Assembly (NCBI RefSeq): GCF_002741015.1
Contig: NZ_CP016616.1
Coordinates: forward strand, 2,513,501-2,577,500
DNA length: 64,000 bases
Source of the DNA: Microvirga ossetica
GTDB lineage: Bacteria > Pseudomonadota > Alphaproteobacteria > Rhizobiales > Beijerinckiaceae
Reading direction: 5' to 3'
Shown here: positions 16,639 through 24,193 of the stretch, piece after piece
How positions within the stretch are numbered: position 1 is the stretch's first letter
Layout: every line of letters begins with the position of its first letter
Position numbers and translations under genes: made by a program
The notes under the pieces: generated by a model
Seen by the model: the letters and a program-made list of their open reading frames with translations, nothing else
Databases searched by the model: none
Told to the model about the DNA's origin: nothing

Positions 16639-17027
16639 AGAGCGTCATCCCGGACGAGCGAAGCGAGATCCGGGATCGGGTGCAGAACTAAAAATCCACG
16701 TCATCACCGGCCTCGTGCCGGTGATCTCGATTGATTGAAGCGCCGCGCTTGTCCGTATCGGGCTGGCCGGGACAAGCCCGGCCATGACGTCAGGGGTGTC
16801 ATCCCCGGCGAGGGAAGCGAGATCCGGGATCGTTTTCAAAACCAGGCGGAGAAACCCTCTCCCCCCTTGTGGGGGAGAGTTGGAGAGGGGGGTGCTGGCG
16901 CCTGACCTTGATAGGCTACCGCTCACACCCCCCTCCCTAGCCCTCACCCACAAGGAGGGAGGGCAATAGCACCATACTCGTCATGCGATCCCGGATCGGC
17001 TTCGCCGTCCGGGATGACGTTTGAACC
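16639..17027. repeat. Mosaic of nested intergenic repeats between osmC and the TRAP operon
   Basis: No gene is seen in these 389 bases. From the left they hold: a TCATCCCGGAC/GATCCGGGATCG hairpin (16646-16680); REP-like copy 2 (16696-16790); a second TCATCCCCGGC/GATCCGGGATCG hairpin (16800-16835); the CTCCCC/GGGAGG element (16855-16965); and GATCCCGGATC/GTCCGGGATGACG (16986-17020). The outermost pieces are inverted relative to each other, so the block is a palindrome of palindromes. It also separates two convergent units and may terminate both. Confidence 0.7.
16696..16790 (-). repeat. REP-like palindromic element, copy 2 (inverted relative to copy 1)
   Basis: It starts CCACGTCATCACCGGCC and ends GGCCATGACGT. 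It aligns with the reverse complement of 671-766, including both hairpins and the GCGCTT spacer, with scattered changes that preserve pairing (CCGGGACAAGCCCGG for the second stem). Confidence 0.75.
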
Positions 17028-18011
17028 CTACATCGCCGCCTTCTTGTAGCCGTCGACGATCGCCTGTCCGTCGGTGCCTGCCTTCTTGAGCCAGTCCTGC
17101 GTCAGCTGCTCGCCGACCTTCTGCAAGCCGGTTTTAAGCTCGGCGCTCGGCGGCTGCACCTTCATGCCCTTCGCGGTCATCTGGTCGACGTACCACTTGG
17201 TCTTTTCCTGAGCCGTCTTCCAGCCGCGCTCCTCCGCCGTCTTGGCGGCTTTCAGGATGGCTTCCTGGGTCGGCTTGTCGAGGGCGTCGAAGGCGGCCTT
17301 GTTGACGAAGGTCAGGTTCTTCGGGATCCAGGCCTGGGTGTCGTAGAAATGCGAGAGCGATTCCCACACCTTCGAATCGTAGCCGGTGGCGCCCGAGGTC
17401 ATGAAGGTGTTGACGACGCCGGTGGCGAGCGCCTGCGGCAGGTCCGCCGCCTGGACCGTCACCGGCTGCGCGCCGACGAGTTCCGCGATGCGCGCCGTGC
17501 CGGGATTGTAGGAGCGCCACTTCACGCCCTTCAGGTCATCCACCGTATTGATGTCCTTCTTGGCGAAGATGCCCTGCGGCGGCCACGGCACCGCAAACAG
17601 CAGCATCAGGCCCTGGCTCGAAAGCTTCTTCTCCACGGCCGGCTTCTGCACGTCCCAGAGCTTCTTCGCCTGATCGAAGGAGGTGGCGAGGAAGGGCACC
17701 ACGTCGAGGCCGTAGACCGGATCCTCGTTCTCGTGCAGCGACATCAGCACCTCGCCGGCCTGGGCCTGGCCGGTCTGCACTGCGCGCTTGATCTCCGGCG
17801 CCTTGAACAGCGAGGCGTTGCCGTGGACCGTGATCTGCAGCTTGCCGCCGGTGGCGTCGGCCACATCCTTGGCGAAGGCGTTCAGGTTCTCGGTGTGGAA
17901 GTTGTCCGGCGGATAGGCGGCGGGCAGGTTCCACTTGGTCTGCGCCATGGCAGGCGCTGCCAGGAGCAGGGCGCCCGCGAGGCTCAGGCTGAGGCGCGTC
18001 ATGTGCTTCAT
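17028..18011 (-). CDS. dctP: TRAP transporter solute-binding protein (DctP)
   Basis: A 327-residue periplasmic binding protein. The signal peptide is residues 1-23 (ends APAMAQ). The mature part shows the DctP fold: FAKDVADATGGKLQITVHGNASLF, VLMSLHENEDPVYGLD, DLKGVKWRS with the carboxylate-binding Arg, and the long helix near residue 250. It is last in a minus-strand operon after the DctQ and DctM genes, 30 bases from dctM. Ligand is probably a small organic acid, but specificity cannot be read. Confidence 0.92.
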   Translation of the reverse strand: MKHMTRLSLSLAGALLLAAPAMAQTKWNLPAAYPPDNFHTENLNAFAKDVADATGGKLQITVHGNASLFKAPEIKRAVQTGQAQAGEVLMSLHENEDPVYGLDVVPFLATSFDQAKKLWDVQKPAVEKKLSSQGLMLLFAVPWPPQGIFAKKDINTVDDLKGVKWRSYNPGTARIAELVGAQPVTVQAADLPQALATGVVNTFMTSGATGYDSKVWESLSHFYDTQAWIPKNLTFVNKAAFDALDKPTQEAILKAAKTAEERGWKTAQEKTKWYVDQMTAKGMKVQPPSAELKTGLQKVGEQLTQDWLKKAGTDGQAIVDGYKKAAM

Positions 18012-18041
18012 CGTCGTTCTCCTCTGGTTGTTATGGAAATT

Positions 18042-19349
18042 CTAGTCCGGAAAGGCCATCTGCGGCAGCACCATCACGATCTGCGGAAAGACGGTGATGA
18101 TCGCCACCGCTGCGACGAGCAGGAAGAAGAACGGCAATGCTGCGAGCGCCACCGTGTTCGAATCCTTGCCCGACATTGTCTGCAGCACGAAGAGGTTGAA
18201 GCCGACCGGCGGCGAGACCTCCGCCATCTCGACCACGAGAATGAGGAAGATGCCGAACCAGATCAGGTCGAAGCCGGCGGTTTTCACCATCGGGATCACC
18301 ACCGCCGTGGTGAGCACGATCATCGAGATGCCGTCGAGCGCCGTGCCGAGCAGGATGTACATGATCGTGAGCGCGGCGATGAGCGCGTAGGGCGAGAGAT
18401 GCAGGCCGTCGACCCAGCTCGCCAGCGCCTGCGGAATGCCCGTATAGGCCATCGACGTGGACATGAAGGAGGCACCGGCCAGGATCAGCATGATCATGCA
18501 GGTGATGCGCGTCGTGCCCATGACGCTGGCCCAGAACGAGTCCCACGACAGGGAGCCCGACCACCAGGCGATCGCCAGCGAACCGAGCACGCCCCAGGCG
18601 GCGCATTCCGTAGCCGTGGCCCAGCCGAGCAGCAGGGTGAGAAAGACCAGCGTGATCAGCAAGGCCACCGGGACGAGATTGGTCGATTCCTTAAGCTTCT
18701 CGCGAAGGCTCATCCGCGGCTCGGGCGGCGGGGATTTCTTCGGATTGAGCAGCGACCACACAGCGATGTAGCCGGAATAGAGTGCCATCACGAGAAGGCC
18801 CGGCAGGAAGCCCGCCAGAAAGATCTGGATGATCGAGACGTTCGCCGCCACCGCATAGACCACCATGGTGATCGAGGGCGGGATCAGGATGCCGAGCGTG
18901 CCGGCGCCGGCAAGCGACCCTAAGCTCACCGTCTCGTCGTAGCCGCGCTTCTTCAATTCCGGCAGAGCGATCTTGGCCACCGTCGCGCAAGTGGCCGCGG
19001 AGGAGCCGGAGACGGAGCCGAAGAGACCGCAGGCAAGCACGTTCACGTGCATCAGCCGGCCGGGGAGCCAGTTGAGCCAGGGCGCGAGGCCGCGGAACAT
19101 CTCTTCCGAAAGCCTCGTGCGGAACAGGATCTCGCCCATCCAGATGAAGAGCGGCAGGGCGGCCAATGTCCAGGACGCCGAATTGCCCCAGATGGTGGTA
19201 GCGAGCACCGAGCCTGCCGGGATGCCGCCGCCCACGAACTGCATGCCGACCCAGCCGCAGGCCATGAGTGCAATCGCGATCCACACGCCGCCAGCAAGAA
19301 GCAGGGCGAGCAGCAGGAGCAGCAGGCCGGAAATCTCGATGAGTTCCAT
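18042..19349 (-). CDS. dctM: TRAP transporter large permease (DctM)
   Basis: A 435-residue inner-membrane protein with 12-13 hydrophobic segments, the ion-coupled transport subunit. The family region FGSVSGSSAATCATVAKI and GTLGILIPPSI (helix-hairpin transport sites) are clear, as is VSPPVGFNLFVLQ in the second half. The ATG is 6 bases after the DctQ stop, so the two are almost certainly co-translated. Confidence 0.93.
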   Translation of the reverse strand: MELIEISGLLLLLLALLLAGGVWIAIALMACGWVGMQFVGGGIPAGSVLATTIWGNSASWTLAALPLFIWMGEILFRTRLSEEMFRGLAPWLNWLPGRLMHVNVLACGLFGSVSGSSAATCATVAKIALPELKKRGYDETVSLGSLAGAGTLGILIPPSITMVVYAVAANVSIIQIFLAGFLPGLLVMALYSGYIAVWSLLNPKKSPPPEPRMSLREKLKESTNLVPVALLITLVFLTLLLGWATATECAAWGVLGSLAIAWWSGSLSWDSFWASVMGTTRITCMIMLILAGASFMSTSMAYTGIPQALASWVDGLHLSPYALIAALTIMYILLGTALDGISMIVLTTAVVIPMVKTAGFDLIWFGIFLILVVEMAEVSPPVGFNLFVLQTMSGKDSNTVALAALPFFFLLVAAVAIITVFPQIVMVLPQMAFPD

Positions 19350-19355
19350 GACGCC

Positions 19356-19901
19356 CTACACTCCGCTCTGGATCGCGCGCTCCACCACCTCTTCGGCGGT
19401 GGTGGCGGGCGGCTTCTCGTAGCGCGGATCGCCGCCGCGCAGCACATGGACGAACTCGTCGACGAAGGCGATGAACAGGATCACGAGGCCGGCGGCATAG
19501 CCGGTCTGTGGGATCCAGAGCGGGATCGCCACCACGCCCTGGGACATGTCGTTGAAGCGCCAGCTGTCATAGGTAAGCTGAACCGCATGCCAGGCGAAGA
19601 AGCCGACGAATCCGACGCCGATTACGAGCGAGAACATCTCGAACCACCAGCGACTGCGTCCCCGCAGTCGATCGGTGATGAGGCCAACCCGGATCATCTC
19701 GCCGGAGCGGAACGTGTGGGCGAGCCCCAGGAACGCCATCGCTGCCATGGACCAGGAGGCAAGGTCGTCGCCGGCCGGGATGTTGATGCCGATGCCCCGC
19801 CCGAGGGACAGGCCCATCATGAGGAGAAAGATGATGAGAAGAAACACGCCGGCGAGGTAGCCGGCGACGAGATAAAGGCCGTCGAGGAAGGTTCGGATCA
19901 T
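19356..19901 (-). CDS. dctQ: TRAP transporter small permease (DctQ)
   Basis: A 181-residue membrane protein with four helices, the small subunit that pairs with DctM. The family segment RSGEMIRVGLITDRL is present in the first cytoplasmic loop. The ATG at 19901 (MIRTFLDGLYLVAGY) gives the normal family length; an in-frame ATG further up adds a basic tail. It opens the operon dctQ-dctM-dctP. Confidence 0.88.
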   Translation of the reverse strand: MIRTFLDGLYLVAGYLAGVFLLIIFLLMMGLSLGRGIGINIPAGDDLASWSMAAMAFLGLAHTFRSGEMIRVGLITDRLRGRSRWWFEMFSLVIGVGFVGFFAWHAVQLTYDSWRFNDMSQGVVAIPLWIPQTGYAAGLVILFIAFVDEFVHVLRGGDPRYEKPPATTAEEVVERAIQSGV

Positions 19902-20032
19902 GCGGTCCGTTGCGAGAAATCGACGATGAAGCGTGGCCGAGTTTAGGGGCATTCGCGGCGGGAGCAAGAGGTTCCTCCACTCGGGCTGCACAGGCATCGG
20001 GCACAACCTGCGACAATGCTCAGCGTGTCGAC

Positions 20033-20057
20033 AGAACCAAACACCAACTTCGCCGTT
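20033..20057 (+). promoter_or_regulatory. Possible general-stress (EcfG) promoter before the PRC-barrel gene
   Basis: AGAACC, 15 bases, CGTT. The EcfG consensus in Rhizobiales is GGAAC with CGTT about 16-17 bases on; here the first G is A and the rest fits. Predicted start of transcription is near 20064, about 40 bases before the ATG. Confidence 0.4.
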
Positions 20058-20106
20058 GAGAGGTCAGATGTGATCGTTGAGTCACATACAAATCAGGAGG
20101 ATGAAT

Positions 20107-20670
20107 ATGGCTTCCAAGCATCTCATGGCAGCGCTTCTCGGTACGGCTCTGCTGTCGGCGCCCGCTCTTGCCCAAACGTCTCCCGCTCCTTCGGCCACCC
20201 CGAACGCCGCGTCGTCCACCATGTCTGCAGGCAACTGGATGACCCAGGAGCGTGCGGGCCAGTGGCGAGCCTCCAAGATCGAAGGCTTGAACGTCTACAA
20301 CGACGCCAATGAGAAGATCGGCGACATCAGCGAATTGCTCGTGGACCAGACCGGCAAGGTCGTGGCCGTCGTGATCGGCGTGGGCGGCTTCCTCGGCATG
20401 GGCGAACATGACGTGGCCGTGCCCTTCGACCAGATCAAGTTCGTCAACGAGCCGCGGGCTGCCGCAACCGCTGCGAACACCACCACCACCGGGACGGCCG
20501 GTACGACGATGGGCACCACCGCTGGCACCCCCGCAACGACCGGCTCGACCACGACGACGACGACGGCCGCGCCGGCCGACACCATGAACCGGTCGGCTCC
20601 GGACCATGCTCTTTTGAACATGACCAAGGATCAGCTCAAGGCGGCCCCGGAATTCAAGTACAGCCGCTAA
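20107..20670 (+). CDS. Exported PRC-barrel domain protein
   Basis: A 187-residue periplasmic protein. The signal peptide is about residues 1-22 (ends PALAQ). A PRC-barrel domain spans roughly residues 55-120 (KIEGLNVYNDANEKIGDISE, GGFLGMGEHDVAVPFDQIKF). After that comes a Thr/Ala/Gly-rich low-complexity linker and a short C-terminal segment LNMTKDQLKAAPEFKY. AGGAGG ends six bases before the chosen ATG; the ATG at 20101 would abut it. Such proteins are often general-stress genes in this order. A strong terminator follows. Confidence 0.85.
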   Translation: MASKHLMAALLGTALLSAPALAQTSPAPSATPNAASSTMSAGNWMTQERAGQWRASKIEGLNVYNDANEKIGDISELLVDQTGKVVAVVIGVGGFLGMGEHDVAVPFDQIKFVNEPRAAATAANTTTTGTAGTTMGTTAGTPATTGSTTTTTTAAPADTMNRSAPDHALLNMTKDQLKAAPEFKYSR

Positions 20671-20687
20671 CAGGTCGTCGATCATCG

Positions 20688-20714
20688 AAAGGGGCCCGAC
20701 CGGGCCCCTTTTTT
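20688..20714 (+). terminator. Rho-independent terminator after the PRC-barrel gene
   Basis: AAAGGGGCCCG and CGGGCCCCTTT pair perfectly around a two-base loop, followed by a run of T on the plus strand and preceded by A on the minus strand. It should also serve the convergent helix-hairpin-helix gene. Confidence 0.9.
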
Positions 20715-20722
20715 CGTACCGT

Positions 20723-21097
20723 CTATGACTTTTGATGCGCGATGATGCGATCCTTGATTGCATCATAGGCGTTCTGCGGAATGATCTTCTTGTCGACGAG
20801 CTCGTTCTTGCCCCTGTAAGGGCGCCCCTTGATGATGGCATCGGCCCGCGCCGAGCCGATCTCGGGCAGCTTGTCGAGCTCGTCCTTGGGAGCGGTGTTG
20901 ATGTCGATCAGGGCGCTCGTGGACGATGTCGTGCTGGGAACCGGCTTGGCCGGGCTCGTTGACGGAGCGGTACTGGCCATCGGCGGCTTTGCCGCCGAAC
21001 CGGGCATGGACGTGCCGGGCGCCGCGGTTTGCGCGAGAGCCGGTGAGGCGAGCAGGGAACCAAGAGCGATCAACGCTCCTAGACGGGAGAGGCGCAT
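20723..21097 (-). CDS. Exported helix-hairpin-helix (ComEA-like) protein
   Basis: A 124-residue secreted protein. The signal peptide covers about residues 1-23 (ends PALAQ), followed by a Pro/Ser/Thr-rich linker of ~40 residues. Then comes one helix-hairpin-helix pair: LIDINTAPKDELDKLPEIGSA and RADAIIKGRPYRGKNELV. The fold binds double-stranded DNA in ComEA. No other competence gene is near, so a DNA-uptake role is open. GAGG lies 5 bases before the ATG at 21097. Confidence 0.82.
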   Translation of the reverse strand: MRLSRLGALIALGSLLASPALAQTAAPGTSMPGSAAKPPMASTAPSTSPAKPVPSTTSSTSALIDINTAPKDELDKLPEIGSARADAIIKGRPYRGKNELVDKKIIPQNAYDAIKDRIIAHQKS

Positions 21098-21320
21098 TGT
21101 AACCTCGTTCAATGGCCGGACTTGCTAGGGCTTCGGCCCGGCTTCCTCGAAGCACCGGATCAACGCGCAGCCAGGCTGGAACGATCCGTTTTCATCCGGT
21201 CGGAATTCAGGTTCACGAAGCTATAGGCGGATTGCGAGCCCATCACCTGAAGTCTATCGCTCCGGGCGTGCGACCTCCCGCCCCTTCCCCGGCCCTCGCC
21301 AGCGCCCCATCTTCATGCTA

Positions 21321-21335
21321 GAACAAAACGAGAAC
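21321..21335 (-). promoter_or_regulatory. LexA (SOS) box before the radical SAM/UdgX genes
   Basis: GAAC-AAAACGA-GAAC, i.e. GTTC-TCGTTTT-GTTC on the other strand, is a perfect fit to the LexA box of Hyphomicrobiales and Rhodobacter. The AT-rich, T-tract inner bases also look right. It ends 17 bases before the ATG at 21353, where it would overlap the promoter. Confidence 0.7.
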
Positions 21336-21352
21336 AATTGTGCGGAAGATCC

Positions 21353-22567
21353 ATGGACGAGAAGCTTAGCCGGAAGCTGCGCATCCTGGCGGACGCGGCG
21401 AAATACGATGCCTCCTGCTCCTCCTCCGGCGCGCCCAAGCGCAAGGCGGATGCGGGCGGCCTGGGTTCCACGGTGGGAACCGGCATCTGCCACGCCTACA
21501 CGCCGGACGGGCGCTGCGTATCCCTGCTCAAGATCCTGCTCACCAATTACTGCCTGTTCGACTGCGCCTATTGCGTCAATCGGCGCTCGTCCAACGTGAA
21601 GCGGGCGAAGTTCTCCGTCGACGAGGTGGTGACGCTCACGATCGAGTTCTACAAGCGCAACTATATCGAGGGTCTGTTTCTCTCCTCGGGCATCATCCGC
21701 TCGCCCGACTACACCATGGAGCAGATGATCCTGGTGGCGAAGAAGCTGCGCCGCGACCACGGCTTTCGCGGCTATATCCACCTGAAGACGATTCCCGAGG
21801 CGAGCCCCTGGCTGATCGAGGAGGCGGGCCTGTGGGCCGACCGCCTGTCGATCAACCTCGAACTGCCGACGGAGAAGAGCCTGGAACGGCTGGCGCCAGA
21901 GAAGGACGGCGCCTCGATCGAGACCGCCATGGCGCAGATGTCAGAGCGCATCGAGGAAGCCCGCGAGGAGCGGCGCCATTTCTCGCCCGCCGGCCAATCG
22001 ACGCAGATGATCGTGGGCGCCGACGAGACCACGGACGAGGATGTCCTGCGCACCTCCGCCAAGCTCTACGGTCATTACGCCATGAAGCGCGTCTATTATT
22101 CCGCCTTCAGCCCGATCCCGGATTCGAGCGCGATCCTGCCCCTGAAATCGCCGCCGCTGATGCGCGAGAACCGGCTCTATCAGGCCGATTGGCTTTTACG
22201 CTATTACGGCTTCGACGTGGACGAGATCGCGGCCAGTGGCGACAAGGGTATGCTCGATCTCGACATCGACCCGAAGCTCGCGTGGGCGCTGAAGAACCGC
22301 CACCGCTTCCCGGTCGATGTGAACATCGCGGATCGCGAGATGCTGCTGCGCGTGCCGGGCCTCGGGGCACGGGCAGTCGACAAGATCGTGGTGGCGCGCA
22401 AACACACGACATTGCGGCTCGAGGATATCGCCCGCCTGACCTCGGGACTGAAACGCGCCAAGACTTTTCTCATCACAGCCGATCATCACCCGAAGGCCAG
22501 GCTCGACAAACTCGACCTGCGCGAGCGGCTGATCGAGAAGCCGGAACAGCTGAGTTTGTTCGGATGA
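21353..22567 (+). CDS. Radical SAM protein linked to UdgX (putative DNA modification/repair)
   Basis: A 404-residue radical SAM enzyme of the subfamily encoded beside UDG-like proteins. The iron-sulfur cysteines are Cys67, Cys71 and Cys74 in NYCLFDCAYC. A helix-hairpin-helix unit near residues 319-350 (VDVNIADREMLLRVPGLG) suggests DNA binding, and DHHPKARLDK follows. The ATG at 21353 places the start right after a LexA-type box. The next plus-strand gene is the DUF4130-UdgX fusion, 169 bases on, separated by a repeat. The reaction is unknown; a role in uracil or damage handling is inferred from linkage. Confidence 0.87.
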   Translation: MDEKLSRKLRILADAAKYDASCSSSGAPKRKADAGGLGSTVGTGICHAYTPDGRCVSLLKILLTNYCLFDCAYCVNRRSSNVKRAKFSVDEVVTLTIEFYKRNYIEGLFLSSGIIRSPDYTMEQMILVAKKLRRDHGFRGYIHLKTIPEASPWLIEEAGLWADRLSINLELPTEKSLERLAPEKDGASIETAMAQMSERIEEAREERRHFSPAGQSTQMIVGADETTDEDVLRTSAKLYGHYAMKRVYYSAFSPIPDSSAILPLKSPPLMRENRLYQADWLLRYYGFDVDEIAASGDKGMLDLDIDPKLAWALKNRHRFPVDVNIADREMLLRVPGLGARAVDKIVVARKHTTLRLEDIARLTSGLKRAKTFLITADHHPKARLDKLDLRERLIEKPEQLSLFG

Positions 22568-22578
22568 GCAGAGGTTCA

Positions 22579-22728
22579 GCGTGTCATCCCGGACGAAGCG
22601 CAGCGCAGATCCGGGATCGCGAGACGAGTGAGACGCTACCAGCCTTCCTCCACAAGGAGGGAGGGGAGACCCGAGCTACGCTCGTCCAACGATCCCGGAC
22701 CGCCTGCGGCGTCCGGGATGACGAAAGA
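22579..22728. repeat. ~150-bp composite palindromic element inside the radical SAM/UdgX unit
   Basis: It starts TCATCCCGGACGAAGCGCAG and ends CGGCGTCCGGGATGACG, with a CCACAAGGAGGGAGGG core. The same order of parts occurs at 51713-51864. RNA across it could fold into a long stem between the two genes. Confidence 0.75.
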
Positions 22729-22736
22729 GAGATGGC

Positions 22737-24179
22737 GTGAATCTCCACCGCATCACCCTGAAGACCGGCGCCGATCGCCACACCTTCCGCCATGCGGTGC
22801 GATGGCTGATCGCAGAGGAGCTGGCGCCGCAGCACGTGGTCTTCGAGGTCGACGATGCGCCTGCGCTGTTCGGTGACGATGTGGCCGGCGATGCACCGGC
22901 CGTGTCGATTCCGAAGGGCGTGGCCCGGCTCGTCGAGCATGCGGTCTGCCACAGCGATCCGGAACGCTATGCGCTGCTCTACCGGCTCGTCTGGCGCGTG
23001 CTCAACGGCGAGCGCGATCTGCTGGAGGTCGCCAGCGATCCGCTGGTGCACCGGCTCGATCTCATGGCGCGCTCCGTGCGGCGCGACCTGCACAAGATGC
23101 ACGCCTTCGTGCGCTTCCGCCGCATGCACCATGAAGGCCTCGAACGCTTCGCCGCCTGGTTCGAGCCGGAGCATTTCATCCTGGAAGCGGCGGCACCGTT
23201 CTTCGTCGACCGGTTTCGCTCGATGGACTGGACGATCCTCACCCCCATCGGCTCCGTGCGCTGGGACCGCGCGGCGCTGAGCTTCGGCCCGCCCGCACGG
23301 CGTGAGGACGCGCCCGATGCGGACAGCTTCGAGGAGGGCTGGCGTGGCTATTACGAGAGCGTGTTCAACCCGGCGCGGGTGAACCCGACCGCCATGCGCG
23401 CCGAGATGCCGAAGAAGTACTGGCACAACATGCCGGAGACAGCAGCGATTCCCGGCCTGATCCAAACCGCCGTCCGGCGCGTTGACCGGATGATCGAACA
23501 GGAGGCGACGATGCCTGCCAAACGCACCCCCGAACGGGCTCTCGAGGCCATGTGGGATCAGGAGCCGAAAAGCTTGAGAGAGCTCAACGCGATCATCGCC
23601 AAGGCGGGGCCGCTGGTGCCCGGCGCCACCCAGGCGGTGTTCGGCGAGGGCCCTGTCCATGCCGACATCGTCTTCGTCGGCGAGCAGCCGGGCGATCAGG
23701 AGGACCTGCAGGGACAGCCCTTCGTGGGACCTGCCGGCAAGCTCCTCGACAAGGCCATGAGAGACGCCGGGATCGACCGTTCCCAGGCCTATCTCACCAA
23801 TGCGGTGAAGCACTTCAAATTCGAGCTGCGCGGCAAGCGCCGCATCCATGCGAAGCCGACCACCGGCGAGGTGAAGCATTACCGGCCCTGGCTGATGAAG
23901 GAGCTGGAGCTGGTCAAGCCGAAGCTCGTGGTGGCGCTCGGCGGAACGGCGCTCCTCGCGCTCACCGGCAAGTCGACCCCGATCACCCGCTCGCGCGGAC
24001 GCGCCCGCTTCGGCGGTTACGAAGGCTATGTGACCGTACACCCATCCTACCTGCTGCGCCTGCCCGACGAGGCGACGAAGCAGGAGGCCTACGAGGCTTT
24101 CGTGAGCGACCTGCGCCGCATCCACGATCTCGCTCAGGCCGACCTCGATACCGGCGAGCTGCCGCTGGCGGCGGAGTAA
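22737..24179 (+). CDS. udgX: DUF4130-UdgX fusion: uracil-DNA cross-linking glycosylase
   Basis: A 480-residue fusion. Residues ~1-245 form the DUF4130 domain (RRDLHKMHAFVRFRR, EHFILEAAAPFFVDRF). Residues ~265-475 form a UdgX domain with GEQPGDQEDLQG near 315 and the diagnostic KRRIH loop at 367-371. In mycobacterial UdgX the loop His (here His371) attacks the abasic sugar and stays covalently bound to uracil-containing DNA. HPSYLLR is the distal active-site motif. The GTG start is just past the repeat element. It probably works with the preceding radical SAM protein. Confidence 0.9.
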   Translation: MNLHRITLKTGADRHTFRHAVRWLIAEELAPQHVVFEVDDAPALFGDDVAGDAPAVSIPKGVARLVEHAVCHSDPERYALLYRLVWRVLNGERDLLEVASDPLVHRLDLMARSVRRDLHKMHAFVRFRRMHHEGLERFAAWFEPEHFILEAAAPFFVDRFRSMDWTILTPIGSVRWDRAALSFGPPARREDAPDADSFEEGWRGYYESVFNPARVNPTAMRAEMPKKYWHNMPETAAIPGLIQTAVRRVDRMIEQEATMPAKRTPERALEAMWDQEPKSLRELNAIIAKAGPLVPGATQAVFGEGPVHADIVFVGEQPGDQEDLQGQPFVGPAGKLLDKAMRDAGIDRSQAYLTNAVKHFKFELRGKRRIHAKPTTGEVKHYRPWLMKELELVKPKLVVALGGTALLALTGKSTPITRSRGRARFGGYEGYVTVHPSYLLRLPDEATKQEAYEAFVSDLRRIHDLAQADLDTGELPLAAE

Positions 24180-24193
24180 GACAGGGCCGGCTT

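Noticed and set aside
16639..17027. Possible CRISPR array, because of many similar short units
   Set aside because: Units differ in family, are not evenly spaced and have no unique spacers between identical repeats; no cas genes are present.
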